Notes under the pieces: model-generated
What the model saw: only the letters and a program-made list of their open reading frames with translations
Told to the model about the DNA's origin: nothing
Database searches by the model: none
Source of the DNA: Paracoccus sulfuroxidans
Lineage (GTDB): Bacteria > Pseudomonadota > Alphaproteobacteria > Rhodobacterales > Rhodobacteraceae
Assembly (NCBI RefSeq): GCF_007830335.1
Contig: NZ_VLKU01000001.1
Location: 310,001 to 374,000 of the forward strand
Direction of reading: 5' to 3'
Length of the DNA stretch: 64,000 nucleotides
Part shown: piece by piece, positions 16,595-27,250 of the stretch
Numbering within the stretch: the first letter of the stretch is position 1
Layout: every line of letters begins with the position of its first letter
Made by a program: the position numbers and the translations under genes

Positions 16595-17604
16595 GCCCTG
16601 TCGCGCACCCAGCGGTGCATCAGATCCGGCCCGATGCGGCGCTGCTCGACCAGTCGAAAGCGGGGTGCATCTGACAGATGCGCCAGCTCCATCGCGGCAA
16701 CACCGGGTCGACCGTCGCCCCCGATGACCAGCCCGGCGGTGTAGCCGATCAGCTCATCCACGCAATCGGCGCGCAGAAGGCTGGCGGCAAGAATGCCGCC
16801 GCCCTCGCACAGCACCCGCGTCAGCCCGCGCGTGCCCAGTTCGCGCATGAAATCCTGCGGCGCGCCCGAGACCTGCCACAGCGGGCCATGCGCCGCGCCC
16901 TCGGGCGGCAGGTCCGGCAGCGGGCGCGAGGACACCACCACGCGCACCGGTTGACGCTGAGCCCCCATGCCGCGCAGGTTCAGCCCCGGCAGATCGGCCC
17001 GCGCCGTGCCGCCGCCGACCATGACCGCATCATGGGTCAGCCGCAGCAGTTGTACATGCCGCCGCGCCAGTTCCGAGGTGATCCATTGGCTTTCCCCGCC
17101 TGAGGTCGCGATCCTGCCATCGAAGCTGGTCCCCAGCTTCAGCGTCAGCATCGGGCGCCCCTCGGTGATCCGGGTCAGGAAGCCGCGCTGCATGGCGCGT
17201 GCCTCGGCCTCGCAGATGTTTTCGGTCACCTTGATGCCGGCCTGACGCAGGATCTCAAGCCCGCGTCCGGCCACGCGCGGGTCCGGATCGGTCTGCGCCG
17301 CGACCACGCGGGCGACACCGGCGGTGACCAGCGCCTCTGCGCAGGGGGGGGTACGTCCGTGATGGGCGCAGGGCTCAAGCGTCACATAGGCGGTCGCGCC
17401 GCGCGCGGCCTCTCCGGCCTGGCGCAGCGCCATAACCTCCGCATGCGGGCGGCCACCGGGCTGGGTCCAGCCCCGCCCGACCACGATGCCATCGCGGATC
17501 AGCACGCAGCCCACCGCCGGATTGGGCCAGGTGTTGCCCAGACCCCGCCGCGCCAGCACAAGGGCCTGCGCCATATGGCGGCGGTCCGTGTCGGGGTTGC
17601 TCAC
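16591..17604 (-). CDS. ribD: bifunctional riboflavin deaminase/reductase
   Basis: 337 residues. The N-terminal cytidine-deaminase-like domain has HAEVMAL (zinc His and catalytic Glu) and [11 protein letters not shown] (two zinc Cys). The C-terminal reductase domain starts at [27 protein letters not shown] and has [15 protein letters not shown] and [13 protein letters not shown]. It carries out the second and third steps from GTP in riboflavin synthesis. The ATG overlaps the nrdR stop (ATGA). The rest of the pathway continues only after the 4.6-kb capsule insertion. Confidence 0.95.
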   Translation of the reverse strand: MSNPDTDRRHMAQALVLARRGLGNTWPNPAVGCVLIRDGIVVGRGWTQPGGRPHAEVMALRQAGEAARGATAYVTLEPCAHHGRTPPCAEALVTAGVARVVAAQTDPDPRVAGRGLEILRQAGIKVTENICEAEARAMQRGFLTRITEGRPMLTLKLGTSFDGRIATSGGESQWITSELARRHVQLLRLTHDAVMVGGGTARADLPGLNLRGMGAQRQPVRVVVSSRPLPDLPPEGAAHGPLWQVSGAPQDFMRELGTRGLTRVLCEGGGILAASLLRADCVDELIGYTAGLVIGGDGRPGVAAMELAHLSDAPRFRLVEQRRIGPDLMHRWVRDRA

Positions 17605-18065
17605 TCTTCGACGGCGCCGGGGCGCAGTTCCGAGACGAACTTGTCGAAATCATCCGCCGCCTGGAAATTCTTGTAGACGCTGGCGAAGCGGACATAGCCC
17701 ACGGTGTCGATGCGGGCGAGCGTCTCCATCACGATTTCACCGATGACCTTCGAGGAAATGTCGGTATCGCCCAGGCTTTCCAGCCGCCGCACGATGCCCG
17801 AGATCATCTGGTCGATGCGCTCCGGCTCGATCGGGCGTTTCTGCATGGCGATGCGGATCGAGCGTTCCATCTTGGCGCGGTCGAAATCCTCGCGCCGACC
17901 ACTGGATTTGACCACGACCAGATCGCGCAGCTGCACGCGCTCATAGGTGGTGAAACGCCCGCCGCAGGCCGGGCAGAAGCGCCGCCTGCGAATGGCGACA
18001 TTGTCTTCGGCCGGACGTGAATCCTTGACCTGGGTATCGACATTTCCACAGAACGGACAGCGCAT
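17601..18065 (-). CDS. nrdR: transcriptional repressor NrdR
   Basis: 154 residues from the ATG giving [18 protein letters not shown] zinc ribbon (CPFC, then CPAC) is followed by the ATP-cone domain [17 protein letters not shown] and ends with [19 protein letters not shown]. NrdR senses dATP/ATP and represses ribonucleotide reductase genes through NrdR boxes. The nrdR-ribD linkage, translationally coupled here by a 4-bp overlap, is widespread in proteobacteria. Confidence 0.96.
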   Translation of the reverse strand: MRCPFCGNVDTQVKDSRPAEDNVAIRRRRFCPACGGRFTTYERVQLRDLVVVKSSGRREDFDRAKMERSIRIAMQKRPIEPERIDQMISGIVRRLESLGDTDISSKVIGEIVMETLARIDTVGYVRFASVYKNFQAADDFDKFVSELRPGAVEE

Positions 18066-18295
18066 CCTTAGTCCCCTGATAGCCCGCAACTACTTGGACT
18101 ATAGGAGGTTGCGCATGACTTGGGTAGCGCAAGCTTGCACCTACCAGATGCTGACTGCACGCCTGTGGCAAGCCTGCCGCGCGACCCGGCCTGCCGGGCG
18201 CCCCGGAACACCCGTCGACACGCCACGTCCTGACGCTTTGATCTCGACAGTCAGGGCCTTGCGTTGCAACATGTCCCGCAATCAGAAGCGCCTGA

Positions 18296-19447
<1,152 letters not shown>

Positions 19448-19466
19448 TCGCGGCGATTGCGAAACG

Positions 19467-19494
19467 AAAGGCCCCTGCATTGCAGGGGCCTTTT
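19467..19494 (+). terminator. bidirectional rho-independent terminator between TRAP genes
   Basis: AAAGGCCCCTGCA-TTGCAGGGGCCTTTT, a 10-bp near-perfect palindrome with A- and T-runs on either side, 20 bp after the binding-protein stop and 11 bp before the DctM stop on the other strand. Confidence 0.92.
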
Positions 19495-19504
19495 GCATGT
19501 CGGG

Positions 19505-21505
19505 TTATTGGGTGGCGGCGGGAGGCTCCAGCCCCGGGGGCGTGCCGAGGCCCGGAAGGCCGTTCGCGCCCCCGATGGGTGCAGTTGCCGGGGCGGCAGG
19601 CGCAGGCGCTGGCGCGTCCAGACCGGGCGGTGCGCCCAGTCCCGGCAGGCTGTTGGCCCCGGCAGGTGTAGGCGTTGCCGCAGGGGCTGCGGGCGTCACC
19701 GGCGCACCGGGCTGCGTCGCAAGACCCGGCGGCGTGCCAAGGCCCGGTAGATCGCTGGCCGCGCCGGGCGTCGGCGGGGCCGAGGGCGCCATGTTAGGCA
19801 GCGGCGCCAGACCCGGCAAACCGCCGACCGAGCTGTCGGCCCCGCCCGCAGGCGCACCGGGCGCGCCCAAGGGCGGCAGGCCGCCGCCTAGGGTCGGTAG
19901 CTCGAACGTCGTCTGCGCGGCCGGGGCATTGGTCGCGGTCTTGTCACCGAACCCGGTCACGAAGCCCGGCACAAGGATCACCAGCACCGCCATGGCCAAC
20001 TGGATGAACATGAACGGCAGCGCGCCCAGATAGATCTGCCCAGAGGTGACCGGCTGGATCGTCCGCCCCGTCACCGCGTCCTTGTAGGGCAGACGCGGCG
20101 CAACGGAGCGCAGGAAATGCAGTGAGAAGCCGAAGGGCGGGTGCATGAACGAGGTCTGCATGACCAGTCCCAGAATGACCCCGAACCAGGCCATGTCGAT
20201 GCCGATGGCCTTGGCAGGCGCAACCAGCAGCGGAACGATGATGAAGGCCAGTTCGAAATAGTCGAGGAAGAAGGCCAGCAGGAAGACCAGCACGGCCACG
20301 AAGATCACGAAGCCCAGCTCGCCCCCGGGCAGCGAGACCAGCAGATGCTCGATCCACAGATGGCCATTGACGCCATAGAAGGTCAGCGAAAAGACCCGCG
20401 CGCCCATCATGATGAACATGACGAAGGCGGAAAGCCGGGTCGCGCTGTAGACGCCCTGCCGCAACAGATCGAAGCTGAGACGCCCTTTCAGCACCGCCAG
20501 GATCAGCGCGCCAGCCGCCCCCATGGCACCGCCTTCGGTCGGCGTAGCAAGGCCCAGGAAGATCGTGCCCAGCACCAGAAAGATCAGCGCCAGCGGCGGG
20601 ATCAGGACGATGATGACCTGCTCGGCCAGACGCGACAGCACGCCCAGCTTCAGGTACCTGTTGGCCAGCGCGACGAGATAGGCAAAGCCCGCCCCCACCG
20701 CCATGGCGACGATATCGGCATCGACGCCGATCTTGGGGTGCAGCCAAGCGTAGGCGCCATAGCTGATGGCCGCCGTCAGGATCAGCATGACCAGCAGCGA
20801 GGTGATGCCATGGCCCAGCGTGCGTGCCTCGGGCGGCAGGGCCGGGACATAGTCCGGCTTCAGGATCGACAGCAGGAAGATGAAGAGGATATAGCAGCCC
20901 GTCAGGATCAGCGAGGGCACGATCGCGCCCGCATACATGTCGCCCACCCGCACCTGCAGCTGGTCAGCCAGCACGATCAGCACCAGCGACGGCGGCACGA
21001 TCTGCGCCAGCGTCCCCGAGGCCGCAATCGTTCCCGCTGCAACCCTTCGGTCATAGCCATAGCGCATCATGATCGGCAGTGAGATGAGGCCCATCGCGAT
21101 CACCGAGGCCGCGACGATCCCGGTTGTCGCCGCCAGCAGCGCACCGACCAGAATAACCGCATAGGCGAGGCCCCCCCGGATCGGCCCGAAAAGCTGACCG
21201 ATGGTGTCCAGAAGATCCTCGGCCATCCCCGATTTCTCAAGGATGATGCCCATGAGCGTGAAGAACGGGATCGCCAGCAATGTGTCGTTCGAGAATTGCG
21301 TCCACATTCGGTTGGGCAGGCTGCCCAGCAGCGCCCAGTCAAGGTTGATCGAACCGCCCGAAAGCGGCGCAAGCTCGACCCCGATCAGGAAGAACAGAAG
21401 CCCGTTTGCGGCCAGTGAGAAGGCGACCGGATAGCCCAGTAGCAGAAAGATGATCAGCGAGGCGAACATGATGGGCGCCATGTTCTGCGCGATAAGTTCC
21501 ATCAT
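19505..21505 (-). CDS. TRAP transporter large permease (DctM) with Pro/Gly-rich C-terminal tail
   Basis: 666 residues; a normal DctM is about 430-530. The N-terminal part has the expected twelve or so helices and family motifs such as FTLMGIILEKSGMAEDLLDT, ASVIAMGLISLPIMMRYGYD, GTIFLGLATPTEGGAMGA and LVMQTSFMHPPFGFSLHFLR. From about residue 533 a 134-residue tail begins, made of Pro, Gly, Ala and Leu with three copies of LPGLG(T/A)PPGL and one weaker copy. Two ATGs (21505, 21502) overlap the DctQ stop. Together with DctQ it is the secondary-transport core. Confidence 0.88.
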   Translation of the reverse strand: MMELIAQNMAPIMFASLIIFLLLGYPVAFSLAANGLLFFLIGVELAPLSGGSINLDWALLGSLPNRMWTQFSNDTLLAIPFFTLMGIILEKSGMAEDLLDTIGQLFGPIRGGLAYAVILVGALLAATTGIVAASVIAMGLISLPIMMRYGYDRRVAAGTIAASGTLAQIVPPSLVLIVLADQLQVRVGDMYAGAIVPSLILTGCYILFIFLLSILKPDYVPALPPEARTLGHGITSLLVMLILTAAISYGAYAWLHPKIGVDADIVAMAVGAGFAYLVALANRYLKLGVLSRLAEQVIIVLIPPLALIFLVLGTIFLGLATPTEGGAMGAAGALILAVLKGRLSFDLLRQGVYSATRLSAFVMFIMMGARVFSLTFYGVNGHLWIEHLLVSLPGGELGFVIFVAVLVFLLAFFLDYFELAFIIVPLLVAPAKAIGIDMAWFGVILGLVMQTSFMHPPFGFSLHFLRSVAPRLPYKDAVTGRTIQPVTSGQIYLGALPFMFIQLAMAVLVILVPGFVTGFGDKTATNAPAAQTTFELPTLGGGLPPLGAPGAPAGGADSSVGGLPGLAPLPNMAPSAPPTPGAASDLPGLGTPPGLATQPGAPVTPAAPAATPTPAGANSLPGLGAPPGLDAPAPAPAAPATAPIGGANGLPGLGTPPGLEPPAATQ

Positions 21506-22131
21506 TTGCGGCTCTCCTGCGCGCTGGCGGCCTGTTCGGGCGGCAGGTTGTCGCGCATCTCGCGCGCCAGTTCCTCGGCTTCGGCCAGCGTGGCCTCATG
21601 CTGGGGGACATGTGGGTTGGGGTCCGGGATCGCGCCGGTGATGACGGCGATCTTCTTGATGATCTCGGAGATGCCTTGGATGAACAGTAGCACGAAGCCC
21701 AGAAGCAGGATCAGGCGCGCGGGCCACAGGATCAACCCGCTGGCGTTGGGAGAGGTCTCTCCGGTGCGATAGGCCGAGAGGAACCAAGGGTAGAGGTAAT
21801 AGACCAGCAGCCAGGCAAAGGGGATCAGGAACAGAAGATGCCCCAGCAGATCGATCCAGTGCTGCACCCGGCGCGAGGCGCGGGTGTAAAGCAGGTCGAT
21901 GCGGATATGCTCATTCAGGTTCAGCGTCCAGGCGGCCGCGCCCATATAGGCGATGCCGTAAAGATACCACTGAAGCTCAAGCCAGCCGTTCGAGGAATAG
22001 TTGAAGACCTTGCGGACAATCGCGTTGATCGCGCTGACAAGGACCGCGACAAGGATCATCCAGCTTGCGGATTTTCCGATGAATGTCGTGCACGCATCAA
22101 TCGCGCGGGACAGGGCCAAAAGGCCTCGCAT
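21502..22131 (-). CDS. TRAP transporter small permease (DctQ)
   Basis: 209 residues from ATG 22131, which has GGGAGGC upstream; the frame extends to 22335 without coding character. Four membrane helices, with the typical DctQ pattern between helices 2 and 3: WLELQWYLYGIAYMGAAAW and EHIRIDLLYTRASRRVQHWI. A charged cytoplasmic tail of about 45 residues follows the last helix. DctQ scaffolds DctM in the membrane. Its stop overlaps the dctM start codons. Confidence 0.9.
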   Translation of the reverse strand: MRGLLALSRAIDACTTFIGKSASWMILVAVLVSAINAIVRKVFNYSSNGWLELQWYLYGIAYMGAAAWTLNLNEHIRIDLLYTRASRRVQHWIDLLGHLLFLIPFAWLLVYYLYPWFLSAYRTGETSPNASGLILWPARLILLLGFVLLFIQGISEIIKKIAVITGAIPDPNPHVPQHEATLAEAEELAREMRDNLPPEQAASAQESRK

Positions 22132-22267
22132 GGGCGCCTCCCAGGGAATGGCTTTGGGACCTAGTCTGGACCGGGACGGCCCCATACAAAAGTACCGATT
22201 GGGCGGGGTATGCAGGAGTGATGCAAAAGCGTCAAGAAAAACGCGGGCTGTGGCCGGCCTTTGCGCG

Positions 22268-23053
22268 TCAGAGCAGGGCGGCGAGCGCCAGAAGCCCCGC
22301 CACCTCGCCCGCCTGCTGCATCGCGCCCAGCACATCGCCCGTCTGCCCGCGCAGTTTCTTCAGCGCCAGCCGCGCAATCCAGAGCTGCGCCAGAAACAAC
22401 GCCAGCACCGCCACCGGCCAGTCGAAGCGCTGCGAAGGATCATAGAACATAGCCAGAAGGATGCTGAGCCCGCCCAGCACCAGCGCCAGCGCAACGGTGC
22501 CGCCGCCGGGGCGTCCGGCGGCATGGCCCAGCCCGTCGCGGCGCGCAGGCGGCATCAGCCACAACGCCGCCGCCATCCCCGCGCGCGAGAGTGACGCCAT
22601 GGCGATCAGCGCCATCGCCCCCTCGGCCCAGGGCAGCGAGGCCAGCGCACCCACACGCGCCGCCGTCACCATGCCGATGGCGATGACGCCATAGCTGCCG
22701 ATGCGAGAATCGCGCATAATATCAAGGCATTGCGCGGGGTTATTGCCGCCAAGGCCATCGGCCAGATCGGCCAGACCATCCTCATGCAGCGCGCCCGTCA
22801 GCAGGATCATCGCGGCAATCGCCAGCAGCGCGGCCAGCATCGGCGTCAGCTCCAGCCAGAGCGCCAGCGACCAGACGCAGGCCGCCAAGGCCCCCACCAG
22901 CGCGCCCACCAGCGGAAAGGCCCAGACCGAGACCGACAGCGCCGGAGCCGGATCGGGCAGCACGCGCCAGACCGGCAGGCGGGTCAGCCAGACCAGCGCC
23001 AGAAGCAGCTCGCTCAGCCGCTGGGGCTGGTGCCGGGGGCTACGCCGGGCCAA
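22268..23053 (-). CDS. cobS: adenosylcobinamide-GDP ribazoletransferase
   Basis: 261 residues, several membrane helices. Family motifs: LALVWLTRLPV near the start, FPLVGALVGAL, and GALHEDGLADLADGLGG (acidic metal site), then DSRIGSYGVIAIG. It joins alpha-ribazole to adenosylcobinamide-GDP, the last joining step of cobalamin (the gene is also called cobV). It overlaps the cobT stop by 14 bp, forming a cobP-cobT-cobS operon. Confidence 0.93.
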   Translation of the reverse strand: MARRSPRHQPQRLSELLLALVWLTRLPVWRVLPDPAPALSVSVWAFPLVGALVGALAACVWSLALWLELTPMLAALLAIAAMILLTGALHEDGLADLADGLGGNNPAQCLDIMRDSRIGSYGVIAIGMVTAARVGALASLPWAEGAMALIAMASLSRAGMAAALWLMPPARRDGLGHAAGRPGGGTVALALVLGGLSILLAMFYDPSQRFDWPVAVLALFLAQLWIARLALKKLRGQTGDVLGAMQQAGEVAGLLALAALL

Positions 23054-24002
23054 TTCCGGCCTCGGCGAATGTGGCCATGCCGTTGTGGCAGGCCAAAGCG
23101 GCGCGCAGGACCATCAGCGCGATGGCCGCACCCGAGCCCTCGCCCAGCCGCATGTCCAGCGCCAGCACCGGGCGCTTGCCCATGGCGGCGATCAGGCGGC
23201 GGTGGCCCGGCTCGGCGCTTTCATGGCCGATCAGGCAATGATCCAGCGCCTGCGGATCGTCGCGCAGAAGGACCGAGGCCGCCGCCGAACAGATGAACCC
23301 GTCCAGCAGGACCGGAATGCCCAGCTCTCGCGCCCGCAGAATCGCGCCACAGATGGCGGCCTGCTCGCGCCCGCCATAGGCCTGCAAAGTCTCATGCGTG
23401 GTCCGCGCACCGTTGTGGCGCGCCAGACCCGCATCGACCACCGCCACCTTGCGGGCGATGATCGCAGGGTCCGCACCGGTCCCCGGCCCGACCCAATCCT
23501 GACCCGAGCCGCCAAAGACCGCCGCCGCCTGCACCGCCGCGACAGTCGAATTGCCGATCCCCATTTCGCCAAGGACCAGCACATGCGCGGCGTCATTCAT
23601 CGCTTCGGCGCCGATGCGCATGGCCTCGGTCACCTCCTCTGCGGACATGGCGGCGCTTTGGCTGAAATCGGCGGTGGGCCGGTCCAGCGCAATCTCGACC
23701 ACCGACAGATCGGCATCGGCCAGCGCGCAGATCTGGTTGATCGCCGCGCCCTTGTTGCGGAAATTCTGCACCATCAGCGCGGTGACCTCGGCCGGGAACG
23801 GGTTCACGCCCTGCGCCACGATGCCGTGATTTCCTGCGAAAACAATGGCCTGCGCCCGGTCGATCACCGGGGATGCCGTCCCCTGCCAGCCGGCCATGAA
23901 CTCGGCCAGCTCCTCAAGCCGCCCCAGAGAGCCCGGCGGCTTCGTCAGTTGCGCCTGACGGGCGCGGGCGGCATCTGCGGCGGATGGGTCAAAGGATGTC
24001 AC
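23040..24002 (-). CDS. cobT: nicotinate-nucleotide-dimethylbenzimidazole phosphoribosyltransferase
   Basis: 320 residues from GTG 24002, which overlaps the preceding stop as GTGA; an ATG at 24044 would lie deep in the upstream gene. Motifs include KPPGSLGRLEELAEFMAGWQ, FAGNHGIVAQGVNPFP, LGEMGIGNSTVAA and the C-terminal RLGEGSGAAIAL. It makes alpha-ribazole phosphate from nicotinate mononucleotide and dimethylbenzimidazole, feeding CobS. In older alphaproteobacterial naming it is cobU. Confidence 0.93.
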   Translation of the reverse strand: MTSFDPSAADAARARQAQLTKPPGSLGRLEELAEFMAGWQGTASPVIDRAQAIVFAGNHGIVAQGVNPFPAEVTALMVQNFRNKGAAINQICALADADLSVVEIALDRPTADFSQSAAMSAEEVTEAMRIGAEAMNDAAHVLVLGEMGIGNSTVAAVQAAAVFGGSGQDWVGPGTGADPAIIARKVAVVDAGLARHNGARTTHETLQAYGGREQAAICGAILRARELGIPVLLDGFICSAAASVLLRDDPQALDHCLIGHESAEPGHRRLIAAMGKRPVLALDMRLGEGSGAAIALMVLRAALACHNGMATFAEAGIGPA

Positions 24003-24529
24003 GAGTCGTTCCGTTCCGGCTTCAGTCTTAGCGGCAGTCCGCATACCGCCATCCAGACCTCATCCGCAATGCCTGCGACCGCCTGGTTCATCCAGCCGTG
24101 CAGGTCGCGAAAGCGCCGGGTCGCGGCATCGGCGGGCACGATGCCCATGCCCAGCTCATTGGTCACAAGGATGACCGGATCGGCCTGCTGCGACAGCGTG
24201 GCGCAAAGATCCGCCACATCCGCATCCTCGAAAGCATTGGCCAGCCACAGCGTCAGGCAATCGACCAGCCGCACGCCCTGCCCGTCCGTGCGCCGCAGCG
24301 CACCCGCAAGGTCCTTCGCCTCTTCGACGGTCAGCCAGCCCGCGCCGCGCCGGTCCTGATGCAGGCGGATGCGGTCCTCCATTTCCCCGTCGCGGGGCTC
24401 GGCCGTGGCGATGTAGATCAGCGGCAGATCATGCAGCTTTGCCTGCGCGCGGGCCAGATTTTCGGCCTGCGCGGATTTGCCCGAACGGGCTCCCCCGGTG
24501 ACAAGGGCGATGAAGTTTCGTTGCGTCAT
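23999..24529 (-). CDS. cobP: adenosylcobinamide kinase / adenosylcobinamide-phosphate guanylyltransferase
   Basis: 176 residues from the ATG beginning MTQRNFIALVTGGARSGKSA, whose GGARSGKS is the P-loop. The guanylylated histidine lies in IRLHQDRRGAGW, and VTNELGMGIVP is the conserved strand. It phosphorylates and GMP-caps adenosylcobinamide. I saw no cobalamin riboswitch in the 120 bp upstream. Confidence 0.92.
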   Translation of the reverse strand: MTQRNFIALVTGGARSGKSAQAENLARAQAKLHDLPLIYIATAEPRDGEMEDRIRLHQDRRGAGWLTVEEAKDLAGALRRTDGQGVRLVDCLTLWLANAFEDADVADLCATLSQQADPVILVTNELGMGIVPADAATRRFRDLHGWMNQAVAGIADEVWMAVCGLPLRLKPERNDS

Positions 24530-24649
24530 GGGGTGGTTTTTCCACATGCCGCCGCCAGAGGGAAGCGATGATCGGCCTTGTCAGAATTCATGAACGGGAT
24601 TACCATTTGGTCCGAGATGTTCACCATGTGGAACAGGGAGACTCACTTC

Positions 24650-26254
24650 ATGAAGAAACTGATCCTGACGACGGCATTGATCGGCGCGCTTGCCGCCCCC
24701 GCTTTCGCCGCCCAGCCCACCGAGGGCGAGAAGCTGGCCGAGAAGCAAGAGCTGAACTTCTGGATTCTTGATGCGCTCAAGACGCTGGACCCGGGCAAGA
24801 ACACCGACCGCGAGGGCTCGGATGCGCTGCGCCAGCTGTTTGAAGGGCTGATGAATGAGGACGTGACCGGCGCCGTGGTGCCGGGCGTCGCCGAAAGTTA
24901 CGAGGTCAGCGAGGATCAGAAGACCTACACTTTCAAACTGCGCGACGCCAAATGGTCGAATGGCGATCCGGTGACCGCCAATGACTTCGTCTATGCCTGG
25001 CGACGCGTGGCCGATCCGGCGACGGCCAGCGAATATGCCTGGTTCATGGAGCTGATGAACGTCGCCAATGCCACCGAAGTCACCAAGGGCGAAAAGAAGC
25101 CCGAGGAACTGGGCATCAAGGCGATTGACGACAAAACGGTCGAGGTCACGCTGATCGCGCCGACCCCCTATTTCCTGAAGACTCTGGCCCATCCCGCGAC
25201 CTTCCCGGTGCCGCAGAAGGTCATCGAGGCCGAAGGCGACAACTGGACGCAGGCCGGAAAACTGGTCAGCAACGGCGCCTATAAGCTGGATCAACACGAT
25301 CTGGGCGTTCAGGCCGTCATGAGCCGGAACGAGAATTACTGGGACAATGAGCACACCGTCCTGAACATGGTGCGCTTCGTCACGGTGAACGACCAGAACA
25401 TCGGCCTGACCCGCTATCTGGCCGGAGAGATCGACTGGATGGACCGGACCCCCGCCGGTCAGTTCCCGCGCCTGCTGCAGGAATATCCAGATCAGGCGAT
25501 CTCGGTGCCGGATGCCTGCTCCTATGCCTATCTGTTCAACATGTCCGACAAAGGCCCGGAATCGCTGAAGGATATCCGTGTTCGGCAGGCGCTGTCCTAT
25601 GCGGTCGACCGCGACATCATCGTCGACAAGGTCCTGCAAGGCGGTCAGCGCCCGGCCTATTGGTGGACCCATTGGGCGGTCGAGGGCTTCCAGCAGCCCG
25701 ATATCGAGATGGCGGGCTGGACGCAGGCCGAGCGCGTCGAGAAAGCCAAGGCGCTGCTGGCCGAAGCGGGCTATGGCCCCGACAACCCGCTGAAGCTGAC
25801 GATCCAGTACAACACCTCGGACGATCACAAGAAGCTGGCGGTGGCCGTGCAGCAGTTCTGGAAGCAGATCGGCGTTCAGGTGGAACTGGCGAATTATGAA
25901 TGGAAGGTCCACACCGACCGCCTGCAGAACCAGGACTTCGAGGTCGCGCGCTATGCCTGGTGCGCCGACTATAACGAAGCCTCGACCTTCCTCGATTACT
26001 TCCGCACCGGCGGCTACAACAACGGCAAATGGTCGAATGCCGAATATGACAAGCTGCTGGAAGAGGCCAAGACCGCAGCCGACACCGGCCCGCTTTACAA
26101 GAAGGCTGAAGAGGTGCTGATCGGCGATATGGCGATGGTCCCGGTCTATCACTACGCCAAGCCCATGATGGTGAAGGCCGATCTGCGCGGCTGGCCCAAG
26201 GAAAACGTGATGAACGACTGGTACGCCAAGGACATGTACCGCGTCGCCCAGTAA
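24650..26254 (+). CDS. oppA: oligopeptide ABC transporter substrate-binding protein
   Basis: 534 residues from ATG 24650 (GGGAG upstream); the frame from 24578 adds 24 residues that do not suit a signal peptide. Signal: MKKLILTTALIGALAAPAFA. The SBP_bac_5 fold is evident in GLMNEDVTGAVVPGVAESYE, YTFKLRDAKWSNGDPVTANDFVYAWRR split by family spacing, and DIRVRQALSYAVDRDII. It captures peptides in the periplasm for OppBCDF, encoded directly downstream in the same direction. Peptide length preference cannot be read from sequence. Confidence 0.93.
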   Translation: MKKLILTTALIGALAAPAFAAQPTEGEKLAEKQELNFWILDALKTLDPGKNTDREGSDALRQLFEGLMNEDVTGAVVPGVAESYEVSEDQKTYTFKLRDAKWSNGDPVTANDFVYAWRRVADPATASEYAWFMELMNVANATEVTKGEKKPEELGIKAIDDKTVEVTLIAPTPYFLKTLAHPATFPVPQKVIEAEGDNWTQAGKLVSNGAYKLDQHDLGVQAVMSRNENYWDNEHTVLNMVRFVTVNDQNIGLTRYLAGEIDWMDRTPAGQFPRLLQEYPDQAISVPDACSYAYLFNMSDKGPESLKDIRVRQALSYAVDRDIIVDKVLQGGQRPAYWWTHWAVEGFQQPDIEMAGWTQAERVEKAKALLAEAGYGPDNPLKLTIQYNTSDDHKKLAVAVQQFWKQIGVQVELANYEWKVHTDRLQNQDFEVARYAWCADYNEASTFLDYFRTGGYNNGKWSNAEYDKLLEEAKTAADTGPLYKKAEEVLIGDMAMVPVYHYAKPMMVKADLRGWPKENVMNDWYAKDMYRVAQ

Positions 26255-26332
26255 ATCACCCGGCTGGTCGCGCATTTGCGTGGCCAGCCTTCATCCCGTG
26301 GAACTTCCCTTGGCACCTGACGGGACCGGAAC

Positions 26333-27247
26333 ATGACAGGTTATATTCTTCGACGTATTGCGATTGCCATTCCGACATTGCTTTTGCTGATTGTCGTCTC
26401 ATTCCTGCTGATGCATGCCGCGCCCGGCGGCCCCTTCACGCAGGAACGCCAGCTGCCCGCGCAGGTGCTGGCAAACCTCAACGCGAAATACGGGCTTGAT
26501 GATCCGCTGTGGCGTCAGATCATCAACTATGTCTGGGGCATCGTTGCGCATTTCGACTTCGGGCCCAGCTTCGTCTATCCCGACAGGACGGTGAACCAGA
26601 TCATCGCGGCCGGTTTTCCGGTCACCCTGACCTATGGCAGCATTGCCTTTGTCGTGGCCGTGGCGGTCGGCGTCTCGGGCGTGGCGGCTGCGATCCGGCA
26701 CAACACCTGGCTGGATTATCTGGCCGTCGGCACCTCGATTGGCGCGCAGGTGCTGCCGAATTTCGTGATGGCCCCGATCCTTGTGCTGATCTTCACGCTG
26801 TGGCTGGGCTGGCTGCCGGGCGGAGGCTGGGGCGGCCCGATCTATTGGATCATGCCGACTGTGGCGCTGTCGACCAGCTTCATGGCCTCGATCGCGCGGA
26901 TCATGCGCTCATCGATGCTGGAGGTGCTGGGCTCGAACCACATCCGGACCGCGCGCGCCAAGGGCCTGCCCGAGCGTGCGGTGATCCTGCGCCATGCGCT
27001 GAAGCCCGCGCTTCTGCCGGTGATCTCTTATCTGGGTCCGGCCTTCGTGACGATGATCACCGGCTCGGTGGTGATCGACATGTATTTCTCGACCGGAGGG
27101 ATCGGCCGCAGCTTCGTCGATTCCGCGCTGAACCGCGACTATGCGGTGATGATGGGCATCACCATTCTGGTCGGCGCTTTGACCATTCTTTTCAGCCTTG
27201 TCGTCGACGTGCTTTACGCATGGATCGACCCCAAGATCAGGTACTAG
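26333..27247 (+). CDS. oppB: oligopeptide ABC transporter permease
   Basis: 304 residues, six membrane helices, N-terminal MTGYILRRIAIAIPTLLLL. The permease EAA loop is EVLGSNHIRTARAKGLPERA, which docks on the ATPase. The stop is 3 bp before the oppC ATG. Second gene of a five-gene opp operon, 78 bp after oppA; that gap may hold a stem-loop that keeps oppA transcripts more abundant, although I see none that is strong. Confidence 0.94.
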   Translation: MTGYILRRIAIAIPTLLLLIVVSFLLMHAAPGGPFTQERQLPAQVLANLNAKYGLDDPLWRQIINYVWGIVAHFDFGPSFVYPDRTVNQIIAAGFPVTLTYGSIAFVVAVAVGVSGVAAAIRHNTWLDYLAVGTSIGAQVLPNFVMAPILVLIFTLWLGWLPGGGWGGPIYWIMPTVALSTSFMASIARIMRSSMLEVLGSNHIRTARAKGLPERAVILRHALKPALLPVISYLGPAFVTMITGSVVIDMYFSTGGIGRSFVDSALNRDYAVMMGITILVGALTILFSLVVDVLYAWIDPKIRY

Positions 27248-27250
27248 GCC

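Noticed and set aside
18205..18229. GGAAC-N16-CGTC upstream of the TRAP binding-protein gene, resembling an EcfG promoter
   Set aside because: The -10 box has CGTC instead of CGTT and the leader would be about 90 nt; weaker than the DUF883 site and not expected for a nutrient uptake gene.
24530..24649. Cobalamin riboswitch before cobP
   Set aside because: The region is too short and no B12-box-like sequence is visible.
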